Of a stretch of DNA of 64,000 nucleotides, positions 1 to 11,149 are shown piece by piece. The translations under genes and the position numbers were made by a program. The notes under the pieces are model-generated. The model was not told where the DNA came from and did not search any database. It saw nothing but the letters and a program-made list of their open reading frames with translations. The number at the start of each line of letters is the position of its first letter. Within the stretch, counting starts at the first letter, position 1. Origin of the DNA: Massospora cicadina (lineage: Eukaryota; Entomophthoromycota; Entomophthoromycetes; Entomophthorales; Entomophthoraceae); the NCBI GenBank assembly GCA_022478985.1, contig JAKSZP010009192.1, forward strand, positions 186,001 through 250,000. The letters run 5' to 3'.

Positions 1-299
1 TTTGGATTTCCTATTTGGAGAGCATGAGAAAAGTTTGATCTTTCTTAATGATCCCAGTATACATTAGGAAGGTCTGGACTAGTCATCTGGTCTATCAAGG
101 TTCCCAGTTTTTGGGATGCGAAACTTTTATCCTATTAGTTCTGGTGAGAAGTTTAAAGGGTGTCTTAATCAGCTTACCCAAGGTAGATGGTACCCAAAGA
201 GTTTGATACTTTCCCAGGAGTATAAATTCAGTTTGTTCAGCATTAAGTACGTTTCTCTTGAGGGAATATTCTTGTGTTTTTTTAGTTAGTGAGCATCAT

Positions 300-1005
300 A
301 ATTTTTGGAGATGCCCACCAAACAGCCATCTGCAAAAGCCATCATTTTGAATAGTGGTTGATTATGGACATTGACTCTAGTAATATGAGCATTTATATTT
401 CAGATTAATGGATCACGACTAAAATTACATAATGGAGGGCTTGAGGGTCACCTTGCTAAAGTCCCCTCTGTGGAAAATCTAGATTAGTTAAAACTGCCTT
501 ACATACAGACATAGTGGCTGACTTAGTGAAGAGCATCACGCAGCTTATAAATCTGTTTATAAGTTTAAGATTTTGAAGGTAATCCCTAAGATAAACCATA
601 CACCAGCCATAGGCCTTCTTTTGATCTAGGAAAACAAGCGCTTTAGAGGCTTTAGATTGCAGAAAATAATGCCTGTAGGAAGTTATCCAATATGGATCTT
701 CTGGGGCAAATCCATATTGTGAAGGGGATATTACTTTAGTTGCTATTTCCCCTAGTCGCTTTGCTTTAATTTTTGTGAATATCTTAAATTCAATGTTCAT
801 TGGAAGATTAGGTGCCAATCAAATAGGTATAATCTATACTACTTTTTTAAGGAAGCAACTATATATGCTTCTTGACCTCCAAAATAAAAGGCATGTTTCC
901 ATCTTATATTTATTAATGAGTCTAAAAGAAGGTTAGAATTGTTATTATATGTTTTAAAATAATTTCATAAAGAATACCATCTGGGCCAGGGTATTTTCTT
1001 TGTGA
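300..1005 (-). pseudogene. LINE-a reverse transcriptase, decayed
   Basis: RT would copy the element's RNA at a nicked target. Read on the minus strand: a PGPDGILYE motif at about 965-1000, then IFTKI, ISPSQYGF (the SPSQxGF box), ALVFLDQKKAY (motif A, with the second Asp changed to Gly in AYG), and RGL-stop-QGDP at about 440-460, where a TAG interrupts the usual RGxRQGDP box. The catalytic box is at 325-336 in another frame and reads FADG instead of FADD. These motifs are typical of L1-type RTs. At least one frameshift lies between 456 and 360. It cannot be functional. Confidence 0.82.
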
Positions 1006-1929
1006 TGCACTGCGCACAGCTTCTCATATCTCCTTCCATGAAATTAAATTATTTAATTCTCTTTGTTTGACCCACAGTTTCAATATGTACTGGTGAGGAA
1101 TTTTTTTGTTTTTTGATAGTTTGAACAGATCAGATTAATATAAATTTTTATAAAACTTGATACTTTGGTTTCAATTTCCTCCAGCATTACCACTATGGAT
1201 GTATCTGGCCGCCAGACTTGTGTGCAGGATATGGTGCTCTTATGGGAGTTAAATCTGTGGAAAAAATATATTGAACATGTTTCTCTGGCCTTTATATTTT
1301 TTGCACTGAACTGAACACCAACGCGGTGTTGGTGTTCACATACCAAAATGTTTAGCATGCGGATCCAATGGCCCATTCATACCCCCATCCAAGGGTGTAT
1401 CCTGTGCGTGTGACATTGTTCTCCAAGTGATTGATTTCAGGTAAAGTGCATTTAATGATGGCTGAAGTTGCCCAGAATCTCCTTGATGCTTTATGTTTGA
1501 TATGGTGCACTGTTGGTTTCTTTAATTCTTCCAGGTTGTCATTGGGTCTGAAAGAAACGTTTGTTAAAATCACATGCTGTGAAAACTTCCTCCACCCAGG
1601 AATAAAACTCTGAATTAGATTTTCTGGGCGTATTTCTCACCACCTGGGTGCTTGTAGAATAATTGTGATGGTGCGTTGTACACTGAAACTAGCCGATGAT
1701 TAGAAAGATTTTATTTTTGTAGTTCTAAATTTATAAACTTGGTGTTAGAACTAATGGCATAAGTACAATGTCTATGCGTGACATTGGTATTAGTTTACCA
1801 TTGTGCACATGAGGTCGCATCATGGTCTGCAGGAGAAGCAAGAATTTGGGTAAAGTATCATATAGGCCCAAAGTGGCTTTTAACAAACAAAGATAATGTG
1901 CCCTTGTGGTGCTCCATTGTGTATGGCCA

Positions 1930-2342
1930 TCAATAAGTGTTTAAGTTACCCCAGAAATTTACGTCACCCATAAAAAGGTGTTGGCTGAAAGATGGAGGTG
2001 TGTCAAGGCCAAGAGAGCTCCATGTCCATCCTGTGTGCAGTTTAGAGCATACTTGATGGCTATTGTGTGCACCTCTCCATGCCAGGATAAGGTAACAGCT
2101 AGTAAGCGTGCGTCCAAAAATGTTTTTTATTAATGAATTTATAATTTTGGTTTGCACGTACTATCACACAACAGTGTTGCAACCAAAACAATATTGTTGG
2201 AAGGAGCATGTCTTCCCATGCCTCCTACTTCACTTGTGGACAGTGGGTTTTCTGTACTGCTAGGTTGTCCACAGGGGTTGCTCAGAAGGCTCAACTTCTT
2301 TAACTGTGACGTTAAGGCCTTGAGTCCCACTATGTTCAACAT
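1930..2342 (-). pseudogene. LINE-a apurinic-type endonuclease fragment
   Basis: The minus frame ending at 1930 carries LFMGDVNFWGN, with GDVN at 1957-1968. This matches the GDFN box of APE-type endonucleases that open L1-class pol proteins. The flanking 2139-2342 frame reads NIVGLKAL, loosely like the NVRGL start of such domains. The position, about 1 kb upstream of RT motif 0 on the same strand, is correct for EN followed by RT. Catalytic completeness cannot be judged in this state of decay. Confidence 0.55.
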
Positions 2343-2400
2343 CCTAACTCTACTGAGGTGACTGGTGCGACTCAGGAGCCTTTATCAGGGCCATCCAAAA

Positions 2401-2940
2401 CCCTCTCTCTCCTTGCTCACCTTTGCGCCCTTAATGCAAGTGCCATATTAAATGAGTAGGCACAGGGTATATTCTTCCCCTTTCACTACTGCTAAATTAG
2501 TTCCCTTGTTGCATTTGTTGGCTCTCAATTTTCATTGCAGTGCACTATGTGTTCTCATTGGGCTCAGTCATGTTTGAAATATAATTATTATGTTCATTCC
2601 CATTTAAGTTGTAATTCATAATCTTGGGGGGTGCATTCCCCTATGCTAACAAATTTGTCCCAAATTGAATTCCACCGAATCTTGAAGGTCAGATTAACTT
2701 CTTGTTTTCTGTAGCATTTTATCAACTCAAGTTTGCTAGTTCTTCCATATCTTCCTGAATCTGTTCAGCTGAGATGGAAGTATCCATTGATGCCATTGCC
2801 TTGGCTGCAGCAAACTTGCGGGCTTATTTATTTATTTTTTGCTCCTTAAGAGAAATTGGTCAGTAATTCTATATTGTCCAAATCCTCCAAATTAGGTGCT
2901 TAAGTAGTGACTGTGATTTTCGCCTATTTTAAGTCATTTT
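2401..2940. other. Unassigned AT-rich spacer
   Basis: No coding motif, long repeat or RNA gene seen on either strand. It may be the upstream part of LINE-a (ORF1 or 5' UTR) too decayed to read. Confidence 0.4.
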
Positions 2941-3329
2941 TGCACAGTAATCAAAACACCATTTTCTGTGAGGGCTTGGAATCCCACAGAGAAATTATAC
3001 AGTTACTTCCTCACTAAATTCCATTTATATTAAGCCTTCTTTTATGGGACAGGCATGAATGTTGTGTCCAAAGGCCTTACAGTGGTTGTATATGGGTGGT
3101 ACATTCTTTTTTGTTGTGTCAAAAAATTAAGTTTTATTCTCATTGATAATAGAAGCGATGTGGGGGATAATTGTAAGGTCCTTTGCTACCACCAGTTAAG
3201 TGAAATAATTGCAAATTGCCTTTCCAGTGCTAAGGGTCAGCATTAATTAGATTTATTGCATCTATAACTGTATAATTTCTCTGTGGGATTCCAAGCCCTC
3301 ACAGAAAATGGTGTTTTGATTACTGTGCA
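2941..3329. mobile_element. Fold-back / MITE-like element with perfect 65-bp terminal inverted repeats
   Basis: Positions 2941-3005 and 3265-3329 are exact reverse complements, beginning TGCACAGTAATCAAAACACC and running inward, with a 259-bp unique centre. Each arm also contains a small hairpin (TTCTGTG...CACAGA). The perfect arms contrast with the heavy decay of everything nearby, which implies recent movement or gene conversion. The centre has only a 63-codon frame (3055-3246) resembling nothing I know, so the element is presumably non-autonomous. Flanks (left ...CATTTT, right TGAAAG...) show no obvious target duplication, so I do not assign a superfamily. Confidence 0.75.
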
Positions 3330-4019
3330 TGAAAGAGTTTTCAGAAGATAATCAAAAATGATAAAAATGTATTTGCATTCTTTTTAACATGTACGTTTGG
3401 TCAATACCACTAATTGACTGTTGTGGAGGTCAACCATTACTTTGACATTTGCATTGTCATTAGCTTATTCCTCTCATCTCAAATCTGTGGTCCACCCAAC
3501 CACAGCGGATAGTATAGATTGTCATGTACATAGTGTGCAGGAATAATTTTGGTTGAGCTTCGTCAAACTCATCCCATAATTCTAATGCCTCTCTTACCCA
3601 AAAAACACAAATCCATTGTTCAACAGACAATAGTGATTGAAAATAGGACACTTCCATTTAGCTACAATATTTTGCTAAAAAATCCACAAAACCTGTGGGG
3701 TGATCCATATCTGTTTTTATTTTTCGCTTGGTTAACATTATTTCTGGTGCACTTGGAGCCTTTGGGTGGTGTCAATCCAAGTCCGCTGCCCTTTGTTATG
3801 TTTGTCCATTCCTGTCCTTGTTTATAGATTGTGATCATAACACCTGGAATTGACTATTAAATTGTTATGTGTGAATTGAGTCATTTACTAAAAAAAGATA
3901 GTAATTGGAAAGAAAAGTTATTTGTCTTATTTTTTTTCCAAAGATTTTTTTATCATTTTTTGCACTGTTTCTATCTTTTCAAATTTTTATATTTCTTCTT
4001 ATGTTCTTATTTTTTCTCT
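3330..4019. other. Unassigned stretch beyond the Gyp-A integrase
   Basis: It should hold the 3' untranslated part or 3' LTR of Gyp-A, but I could not match it to the Gyp-A LTR at 53340-55238. From about 3930 it is T-rich on the plus strand, as are the corresponding places in Gyp-E (about 23755-23840) and Gyp-A2 (about 55845-55930), which suggests a shared A-rich coding-strand spacer. Minus-frame 3460-3657 is open for 65 codons with no recognisable domain. Confidence 0.4.
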
Positions 4020-4289
4020 TAGGTCCAAGACTATAAGTACTTAACATGAAATCTATTTACTATATGTCCATCCTCAATGTTTCTTAACATATAGGCATCA
4101 GTTGCTGACTTGGTATTAATTTCAAACGGACCAAACCATAGGGCGTCCAACTTGTTTTATTCTTCTGACTCATTGGTTTCACAATAGGCTACCCTAACCC
4201 CACATGGTATTTTTTCAACACTGGCCAATTATTGTCATCCATTTTCTTTTCTTTGATCCACTTCTTCAGTGTCATATCAAATTCCTGAG

Positions 4290-5060
4290 ATATTAACTAA
4301 ATCATGATATTGGCTAAATGAGATAGGTACTTGGCACTCATTCCTGAAGCTGGTTTAACAGCGGAATACAAGAATAACAGTAATGTGTCCCTTAGCCCAT
4401 ATAGAAGTCCAAACAGGGTTTTTCCTGTCACTGAATAGTAATGATATTGTAGGCAAAGGTGACCAAACTCTGATAGGCTCCCCAAATGGAAGATTTTCCT
4501 GTGATAGTTTTCTCAGCATCAGATCTAGAGTTGCATTTACTCTCTCCACCATCCCATTTGTTTCTGGAAGTAGGGAATAAACGCCACTCCTTGGATTCTC
4601 TTTAGCTCATTTAACTTTGGAATCACATAGGACGTAAAGTTAGTCTCATTGTCACTTAATAAGACTTCAGGGAATCCGTGCTGGTAACCACTTTGTCCAA
4701 AATAAATTTTATTTCTCATGGCATCCACTCTGATTAAGGCTTTCATTTTGAATCATCTAGTTAGAAGATCTATCAAGACATTAATAAACTTCAGGCTTCC
4801 AATACTAACTCTCAATGGTCTTATAAATTCTATGAACACAATGTGCCACGTGAACTTAGGGCGTAATAGCTGATATCCTGATACATTCCTTTGCAGCTTG
4901 TGGAGTTGGCACTTTACACAACATGCCAGATAGTCCGCAACATTTTAATTGATTGATTCCCAGTAATGATACTGGAAAATAAGATCCATTGTCCTCCTTA
5001 GGCCACCATTGCTATGAAAAATGTATGCAGCTATAATGATTTCACTCATTTTGATGGTTT
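4290..5060 (-). pseudogene. Gyp-A integrase, decayed
   Basis: A DDE-type integrase would insert the cDNA. Read on the minus strand: a zinc-binding (H2C2) remnant near 4880-5050, a core start reading FIEFIRPL where families have SIDxxGPL (first catalytic Asp replaced by Glu), then LLSDNETNFTS (second Asp kept) near 4640, and MVERVNATLDLMLRKL (catalytic Glu kept) near 4520. Frames shift between these blocks. The closest relative in the window is the Gyp-E integrase (24050-25080), which matches block by block. Confidence 0.8.
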
Positions 5061-6086
5061 AGGAAATAAAAATCGTTTTCACAAATCATTTTATTCTGCT
5101 GATTGTCTTCAATTCAGTGTTTTACATTGCTTTTCTTAGTGCATTTTATATTTTTTAGGGTTCATCCCCAATGTTGCCTTCAATCATTCACTGGAATAAT
5201 TTATCAGACTTATGATATACAACTTGAACAGCAGGAAAGTATGACAATCTGTCAGCGTTCTGATGCACTGTCTAGCCTGATAGATAATTTAAAAGTCATT
5301 GAATATAAGTTCAAAGCCCAACATTCCATTCTCCCCCTTGGTTCCTTAAGGTTGTTTAGCCTTCCCAGGGATGAGTGGTCAGTTATGACAATAAATTGCG
5401 TCCCATGTATGTATACTTAAAATTGTTACCAGGCGTAGATTACAACCATGCACTTGCGCTCTGTAAAAGTATAGTTCCTTTTGCCACCGTCAGTGTTCTG
5501 CTCAAATATGTACCAGATGCTCTTGCCTGTCATCATCCACTTGCCTTAGAATGGCGCATATCTCAGTTAACAAGGCGTCTGTTTAATGATAAATTCATAA
5601 TTAAAATCTGGGTACTTCAGCAAATGACTACCCATTATATATTTTCAGAGTTCAAAAAATGATTTTTGAGCTTCATCATTTTACATAAATTTTTTTAGAT
5701 CCTTTAGTAGGTGTAATAAGAGTTTGCTGATTCTAGCAAAATCTTGATTAATTGGTAATACTATCCATTCATCCCCAGAAAAACTCAAATATCCTGAATT
5801 CTTTTCAGTATTAACATCTTCTCAATGATCTCTATCTTCATTAAGTTTGGCTGTAATTTGCTGGAATTTATTACAAACCCCAAAGATTTGAGCTTCTACC
5901 TATAAAATTGGCATTTTCACTGCTTTATTTTCAGATTTTGTGTTTCCAATTGCAAGATTGCTTCCTTCAAATATACTAAATGGTTTTTAAATGTCTTACT
6001 GACAAAATTATATTGTCTGGATATAAGAACGCAGGACAATTATAAAATAACTGAGTATTGAATTCATAGCATTCTGAAATGTTGCT
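5061..6086 (-). pseudogene. Gyp-A RT C-terminal part and RNase H, decayed
   Basis: From 6086 downward the minus strand reads TFQNAMNSIL (RT palm), then a scrambled catalytic box, then LKSLGFVINSS (compare LKYMGFAINSS in Gyp-E; RT thumb region). RNase H text such as YLSRTLTVA lies near 5500. The YxDD box is not recognisable. Stops and frameshifts are dense. Confidence 0.65.
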
Positions 6087-6971
6087 GTCAAGAGGTTGTC
6101 TAAAACTCTCTTATTCTCAGAGCTGTGTGCTGGATGCACAACCACACCGCCAGGGAACTATTGTTAGTATTATTGGAAACAGGGTACCGCGGAGGGTGCT
6201 GTAGCAAAAGGGACCCAGGGAAAGGGTGTAAACCGCGGTATATAGGATTAGGTAGCCAAAAACAACAAATCTTGGTTGGACCCCAAAGAGGAGTCCATAA
6301 CCAAGTGAAGATCTGTATTGTGGTGCTTGGGTGCCTCGATCTGGAGGGGACCAGAGCAGCCCAGAGGTGCACCAGATACAGTAGATTTTTTGTTAGAATA
6401 AAGTGACCAACGTTGTTAGAGACCTCCTTGAGGAGGTATGTGCACAGGTTTGCCCAAGGAACCATACAAAAAGTGTAAAAACTAAAGGGGAATTTTATTA
6501 GGAAGTTAACCAAAAAAATTGGTCTCATGGAAACATACCTAAACAATTGGGAAAAAAAGTCATTGATTTGTGAAGTGGTGCTAAATCTGAGCGAACCAAT
6601 AGGCGCATGTGCCATTGGTCAGGATACTGTAAATTAAAATTGATGGAACTTGAGTTATGGATTGTTGCTGGACTTGTCCCATTTTGCTAATATTATAAGT
6701 GGAGCGGATTTCAAAACTCTGGTTCTCAAGAAACCATAGTAAACCATCAGAATTTAAAAAGTAGCTGGTGCATTTTAACGCCCTGATTGTAACGCTGGGC
6801 TGAGGATCACACGCATACTTAGAACCTAACTAGGCATTTATCAACTATACCTAAGTTGGTCTATGGTATGTTTGAGGTCAGTGAGAACTTGTAATTAGAC
6901 CTTTTTGTCCTCCTGACTTCCAGTTTTATCCTTAAAATATGTGCCCTCAATCAATTCATGGAGCCATGACA
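6087..6971 (-). repeat. Gyp-B 3' LTR
   Basis: 885 bp. It begins (minus strand) TGTCATGGCTCC at 6971 and ends CTCTTGACA at 6087, giving TGTC...GACA ends. It matches 49352-50234 along its length, and more distantly the LTRs of Gyp-D and Gyp-H. The bases just upstream in the minus direction (6972-7020) are purine-rich with GGAGGGGGTGGA, a fitting polypurine primer. Confidence 0.85.
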
Positions 6972-7749
6972 TTACTCTCTCATTCTTTCGAAGCTCCACC
7001 CCCTCCAGGGACTTTTGACAAGGAAAAGTTATTGTGGGCTAAGGCCAGCTTCATGGCAGCGATGGTTTGCTTTGACAAAGGATCTGAAGCCTCAGGGAAA
7101 CGCTTGAGGAATTTTTAACCATATTTTGGGCATAGGTGCAGTGTAGCGCTGGTACCCAACTTTTCTCCAATGAACAAATCCCTTCCAGAAGACAAAGTAC
7201 TCAAGCCTTCTTCTTACTTGTCATGAGGCTAAAATCTACTTTACTTCTCACTATTGCGCCCATCCACGAGATAAGCCTCTGGTGTCTCTGATGGGGGACC
7301 TCAAACAATGTAAACTTACTTCTTAGGAAGAATGAGAAGATTTGGAATTAGGAGTGAGATCCAACTGGTATGAGGCGTGGCCCACCTATCTGAAAACGCA
7401 GTAAGGCCCAATCCTCTTTGGTCCCAATTTTTTATATGATTTTGAGATGGGGATGTTTTTATCATCCAGGATCACGAGATTCCCTTTCTTATATGCAGGA
7501 CCTACCCATCTCTTCATGTCTGCATTCTCCTTGTAAGATTTTATAGCTGCATCTAAGTTTGTTCTAAACCCCTAGTTTAATTTCTTAATCATTTTTGCAA
7601 GTCCACTACTGCTTCCACTTGGATCCACAACGGGGCTCCGTGTTGAAGGCAAGGTGAAGCCATAGTTGGCATAGAAATGGGAACAACCAATTGATGTATG
7701 TTGAGCTTTGTTTTAGCTGAATAAGGGCTATAGGGAGATGGGAAACTCA
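6972..7749 (-). pseudogene. Gyp-B integrase C-terminal fragment
   Basis: The minus frame at 7589-7840 reads the equivalent of the Gyp-H integrase tail: the LNIHQLVVPIS part parallels MHQLVFSHI, and VEAVVDLQK parallels VEAVVDFAK. The remaining SH3-like tail runs toward 7000 through shifted frames. The sequence stops at 7749, where Gyp-C begins, and the missing upstream part resumes at 14386. The text across the join, CTCAGATTGG then CCCATCTCCCTATAGCC, is also found uninterrupted in Gyp-D (near 46700) and Gyp-H (near 61380). Confidence 0.8.
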
Positions 7750-8497
7750 TGTCATACATATGCCTTACGAGCTTCAAAATAAGAATGTTGTGGGTAACAA
7801 TTGGCTGAAGAGAGGAAATGTCAGACTTTTGCAAGCTCAAGGTAATAAGGAGGTTAATTTAATGATACTAACGGCTTAATTGGCCAAAAGACCCTGGCTG
7901 ATTCTCGGTGGAACCCCACAAATTGGGGGTTACACAATTTTGAATACTCCACAGGAAATAAAAATAGGATTGAGCAGTCGGATTACTCTGACCATGTGGC
8001 GGACCCTAAGGTGTCCATTGGATGGTACTCCCCAGCCAAAACCAGGTCCATTCAAGCACCAATTTGGGACACCCCCTTTAATAGGCATGGTGGGGGTCCC
8101 CCAGGTATAATAATTTCCTCTGATGGGGATTGCTAAAGTTAATTAAATCCTTACCTCATAGGTTCATAATATTAAATCTTCAACTCCCCATTCATCGTTT
8201 AGCCAAAGTAAAGTGAGTTTCCAAGTTTTGATAGGCTGAACTCACATATTACCTAATTTGGAATTCCCCAAGATATCCAAACTTCAAGCCTCAACGTTTT
8301 AAATACTATTATTAATGTATTAAGTATTCTTTTTAACCTCGCATGGCGCCAAATAAAATATTTAAATCCAACCCTTTTCAGTATCTATTTATTTTTGTTA
8401 TTTTTCATATAAGTGGTGAGAAAAGCTCTTACCCGTATATTGGTAGATTAGAGGTAGATAAGCACCAGAGAGCCTTTTCCAACCCAAAAATACAACA
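7750..8497 (+). repeat. Gyp-C 5' LTR
   Basis: 748 bp, matched along its length by 13632-14385. It starts TGTCAT where the other copy has TGTTGG, and ends TACAACA. Shared landmarks include GAATGTTGTGGGTAACAATT, AAAAGACCCTGGCT and AACCCCACAAATTGGGG. Confidence 0.9.
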
Positions 8498-8499
8498 AG

Positions 8500-8515
8500 T
8501 GGTGCTCACTACAGG
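8500..8515 (+). other. Gyp-C primer-binding site
   Basis: TGGTGCTCACTACAGG begins two bases after the LTR. Starting with TGG fits pairing with a tRNA 3' CCA end. The same 13-base core (TGGTGCTCACTAC) follows the 5' LTRs of Gyp-A and Gyp-E, and a variant follows that of Gyp-F. Confidence 0.7.
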
Positions 8516-8640
8516 GAGTCTGTACACCACAATACACCAACTAAAACGATGGAAACAAACCATAGCTAGCCTACATTGAACTAAAATTAGCTAGTGCTCT
8601 GTCTCGCCTTAAAAGGCCCAAGCAACACTCTCTACAATGC

Positions 8641-9240
8641 CCTGTTATAATGAAACCCCTCTACTAGACAAGTTCATACCTGGTGAGGGAAGTATTGCTT
8701 CTTACTTTATGTTTATGAATCTGCGATGGAAGGAGTAACTGACTGGCAAAAAAATCCTAAATTCTTCCTAGATTAAATAAATAACACAAGAAAGAATGGT
8801 CCCCACCATGGTCAACCTCAGAACTTGGTCAGAGGTCAAGCAAGAGCTGATCGATGTATTTGGTCTAAAACAAAGTTTGCAGCGACAAAAACAGGCCTTT
8901 ATATGCCTTAGTTTTCAAGAGGGAGAATCAATCAACTTTTTTGTTGAGCGCTTCTATAATAAAGCTCAACTTTTGATGCCTGCCCAAATTCTTCCTCTTG
9001 ATGCAATTGCGGCCACCTTGGATGCCTTGGCATCTCATCCCTCCTTGGCGATGCATCTCTAATATAAAGCGCACATTCAAAACTGTATGGGATATCAAGG
9101 AGGCTGTATTAGCGGTTGCAGATATCTATGATCTTTACCTACACAAGGAGCTATTAGAAAGCTTCTATGCCGACCAATTTAGCATCTACTACTGCTGTTT
9201 CCCTCTGAAATCTGCTCCTATGGAGTTGACATAACCCTCT
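8641..9240 (+). pseudogene. Gyp-C gag (capsid part), decayed
   Basis: The frame reads FIPGEGSIASYF, then SEVKQELIDVFG...RQKQAF (8796-9062) and ends near DLYLHKELLESF. This is the retrotransposon Gag capsid domain and parallels Gyp-F (SEVKAALIKEFG...NQKQAF at 28472) and Gyp-E (AKAAIMKEFG at 35350). Only about 145 bases separate the LTR from the capsid text, whereas Gyp-F has about 1.5 kb here. The N-terminal coiled-coil and collagen-like part is therefore missing from this copy. Several stops and frameshifts. Confidence 0.75.
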
Positions 9241-10330
9241 GCTTCCTCTTCCCATAATGATAATTAGATGGTAATGGTGATGATGGGCCAGTGCTCTCCT
9301 ACATCTTCAGTTCAAAAGACTCAGCTGTTAAAAGCCGTCGCCCCTTTGATTTGTTCATCTTCTCCTTTGAAGCGCCCTTCCCAAATGATCCCAAAACTGG
9401 CTCTTAAGCTCAAACCCTTTCTCAGGTCCCAATCGCACCCACTAACAATGTGTTAAATGACAAGGTTACAAAAGCTTTCTCGCATTTTACACAGAAGCAC
9501 GCAACCATTGAGCGACTCAAAGCTGGTGAAATTAAAACATCTACCTCCACGGTGCCATCCCCCTCAACCTCTAATTCAGATAACTCTAATCTAAAACCTG
9601 TCTCCCTGAGGCAGCAAAAACTCCCTACTTTGAAGGTCAAAACTCGAGCTGTGATAATTCCAACAACTCCCCAAAAGTTAATAAGGTGGAGGAGCAACCC
9701 CATGACCCATCATCTAATAAGGAAAGTCCTAAACCTACCTCACCTCCTATGGGATCCCTAAACTGCATTGATAACCCCTCTGACAACGATTCTGATGGGG
9801 GTGATGAAGATGTTTTGTCATTACGTTTTAGTAGAACCCAGGTGAAGTGGAATTAACTGATCAATTGAACCCAGAAAGAGTGAATTGGGCTAAGATCCCT
9901 GATCAAACTTATCTTCAGCAGGTGATAAGTGGTCTCGAGATTATTGACACTGCCAGTGATTCTGACCAGCTCATTGTCACATTTCTCTGATCTAGCCAGT
10001 GCGTTCATACCCTTCAGATTATCCAGAAGAAATACCCTGAAATGGCTAAACGACTTGCCTCCACTTTCTTATATAAAATGAGTCCTAACTCTTCCCCCTT
10101 CTTGGGTGGTACTTTAACTAAAGTGGAGAACATCGTTAATGGAGTGAGGGCTAAAACTATCCTTGACACTGTGTTACCAGTGAGCGTTGTGTCAACCAAG
10201 ATCATAAAAAATTTAACTGGCCCCTGACTATGACTATACCCAATAATTTGGAACTTCAGGTCCATTCAATACCCGCGCCATTGGGGTGTACTATTCCATG
10301 CCCATTTTTTTGAAAAGCTTCTCTTGTAGA
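9241..10330 (+). pseudogene. Gyp-C Gag tail and protease region, decayed
   Basis: The Ser/Thr/Pro/Lys-rich linker (9450-9761 open) is followed by the protease at 10042-10227, reading VNGVRAKTILDTVLPVSVVS. The aspartic protease triad DTG is changed to DTV (Gly to Val). The normal enzyme would cut the Gag-Pol polyprotein. No clear CCHC knuckle was seen between capsid and protease. Confidence 0.6.
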
Positions 10331-11149
10331 TCAATGTATCCCCAATAGGTTAGGACCACCTAGTGCTAAAAAAGTAAGCTTCTCTTGTCATCTCCAGCAG
10401 TAGCTTTGACCAATAATACTTACGATTTACTCATTAGAACCTGGTTCATGCTCAAATATGAGGGGTTATCTAATTAAAGCAGAGCTATCTCTTCTTGCTT
10501 GTTTATGAAGTTCCTCTGATTCTAACCAATGAAGAGCATAACAAAAAAGTTTATTCTTGCACCGTTGAGTTTCCATCTTCCTCCTTGACATTACATTAAA
10601 CCATGGCAGGAAATCATACAAAAATGTTGCCTCCATCAGTGGACGCCCTCAAGGGTATCCCTTTCTATGCTTCAGAAGAGATAGTAATTAAAGCGTGTGA
10701 ACAAAGGGTAGTTGACACTAAGATTACCCTACAAATCCCCCACAACTTCTTATTGCATCTAACTAGCATTGTTGGAGTAAGTCCTTCGGAGCCCAAAGTA
10801 TGGACAAGCGTACTGGACCCTGCCTATCACTGGCCTGTCAACCTTCTGTTAGGGAACCTCCCCAAGAAGGATATGGTTGTAAAAAGCATCAGGAAATCGG
10901 AAGGGGAATGCTGATTCCTCTTGAGGAAATAAAGCAATTTCAATGTATTAGATCTATGGTGGATATGGGGTTATCCACCGACCAATACTTATGTACTCTA
11001 CCTTCTGGTCAAATCTCAAATGAACTAACTCCAGCTGAGCTTTATAAAGTCCACACCTTACTAGATTTTTATAACGACAACTTATCTACCTCTGACACAC
11101 TATGGGCACATGAAGGGCTTGACTCATAACATTGACATTGGTGATACTT
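10331..11149 (+). pseudogene. Gyp-C protease-RT linker
   Basis: Open pieces at 10603-10914 and 10800-11129 include LTPAELYKVHTLLDFYND, which corresponds to LSAEQKAAATALIDEYSD in Gyp-F (near 30030) and leads into RT. No enzyme motif is present. Frames are shifted at about 10900. Confidence 0.55.

Larger units (their letters stand above)
1..2400 (-). mobile_element. LINE-a, L1-like non-LTR retrotransposon, runs off the window start
   Basis: Minus-strand remains of a non-LTR element in the expected order: an endonuclease trace near 2000, then RT motif 0 near 1000, the RT core at 456-818 and the catalytic box near 325. The 3' end lies beyond position 1, so length and tail are unknown. Frames switch several times and stops are frequent, so it is long dead. 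The 5' limit near 2400 is only where recognisable coding ends; ORF1 could lie further right but I could not recognise it. Confidence 0.8.
4020..6086 (-). mobile_element. Gyp-A, 3' half (Ty3/Gypsy)
   Basis: This is the downstream half of a minus-strand Gypsy element whose upstream half resumes at 50235. On the coding strand the RT text runs QGFCNTLA up to 50235 and continues TFQNAM from 6086, so the two halves meet within a standard RT block. The interruption is Gyp-B. Flanking bases are GTTGC at 6082-6086 and TTTGC at 50235-50239, a 5-bp target duplication with one mismatch. Confidence 0.85.

Noticed and set aside
2400..4000. 3' LTR of Gyp-A
   Set aside because: Expected here, but I could not align any part to 53340-55238 by eye; left as unassigned.
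5103..5662. Plus-strand ORFs of 105 and 95 codons
   Set aside because: Antisense to Gyp-A RNase H text; no start context or domain of their own.
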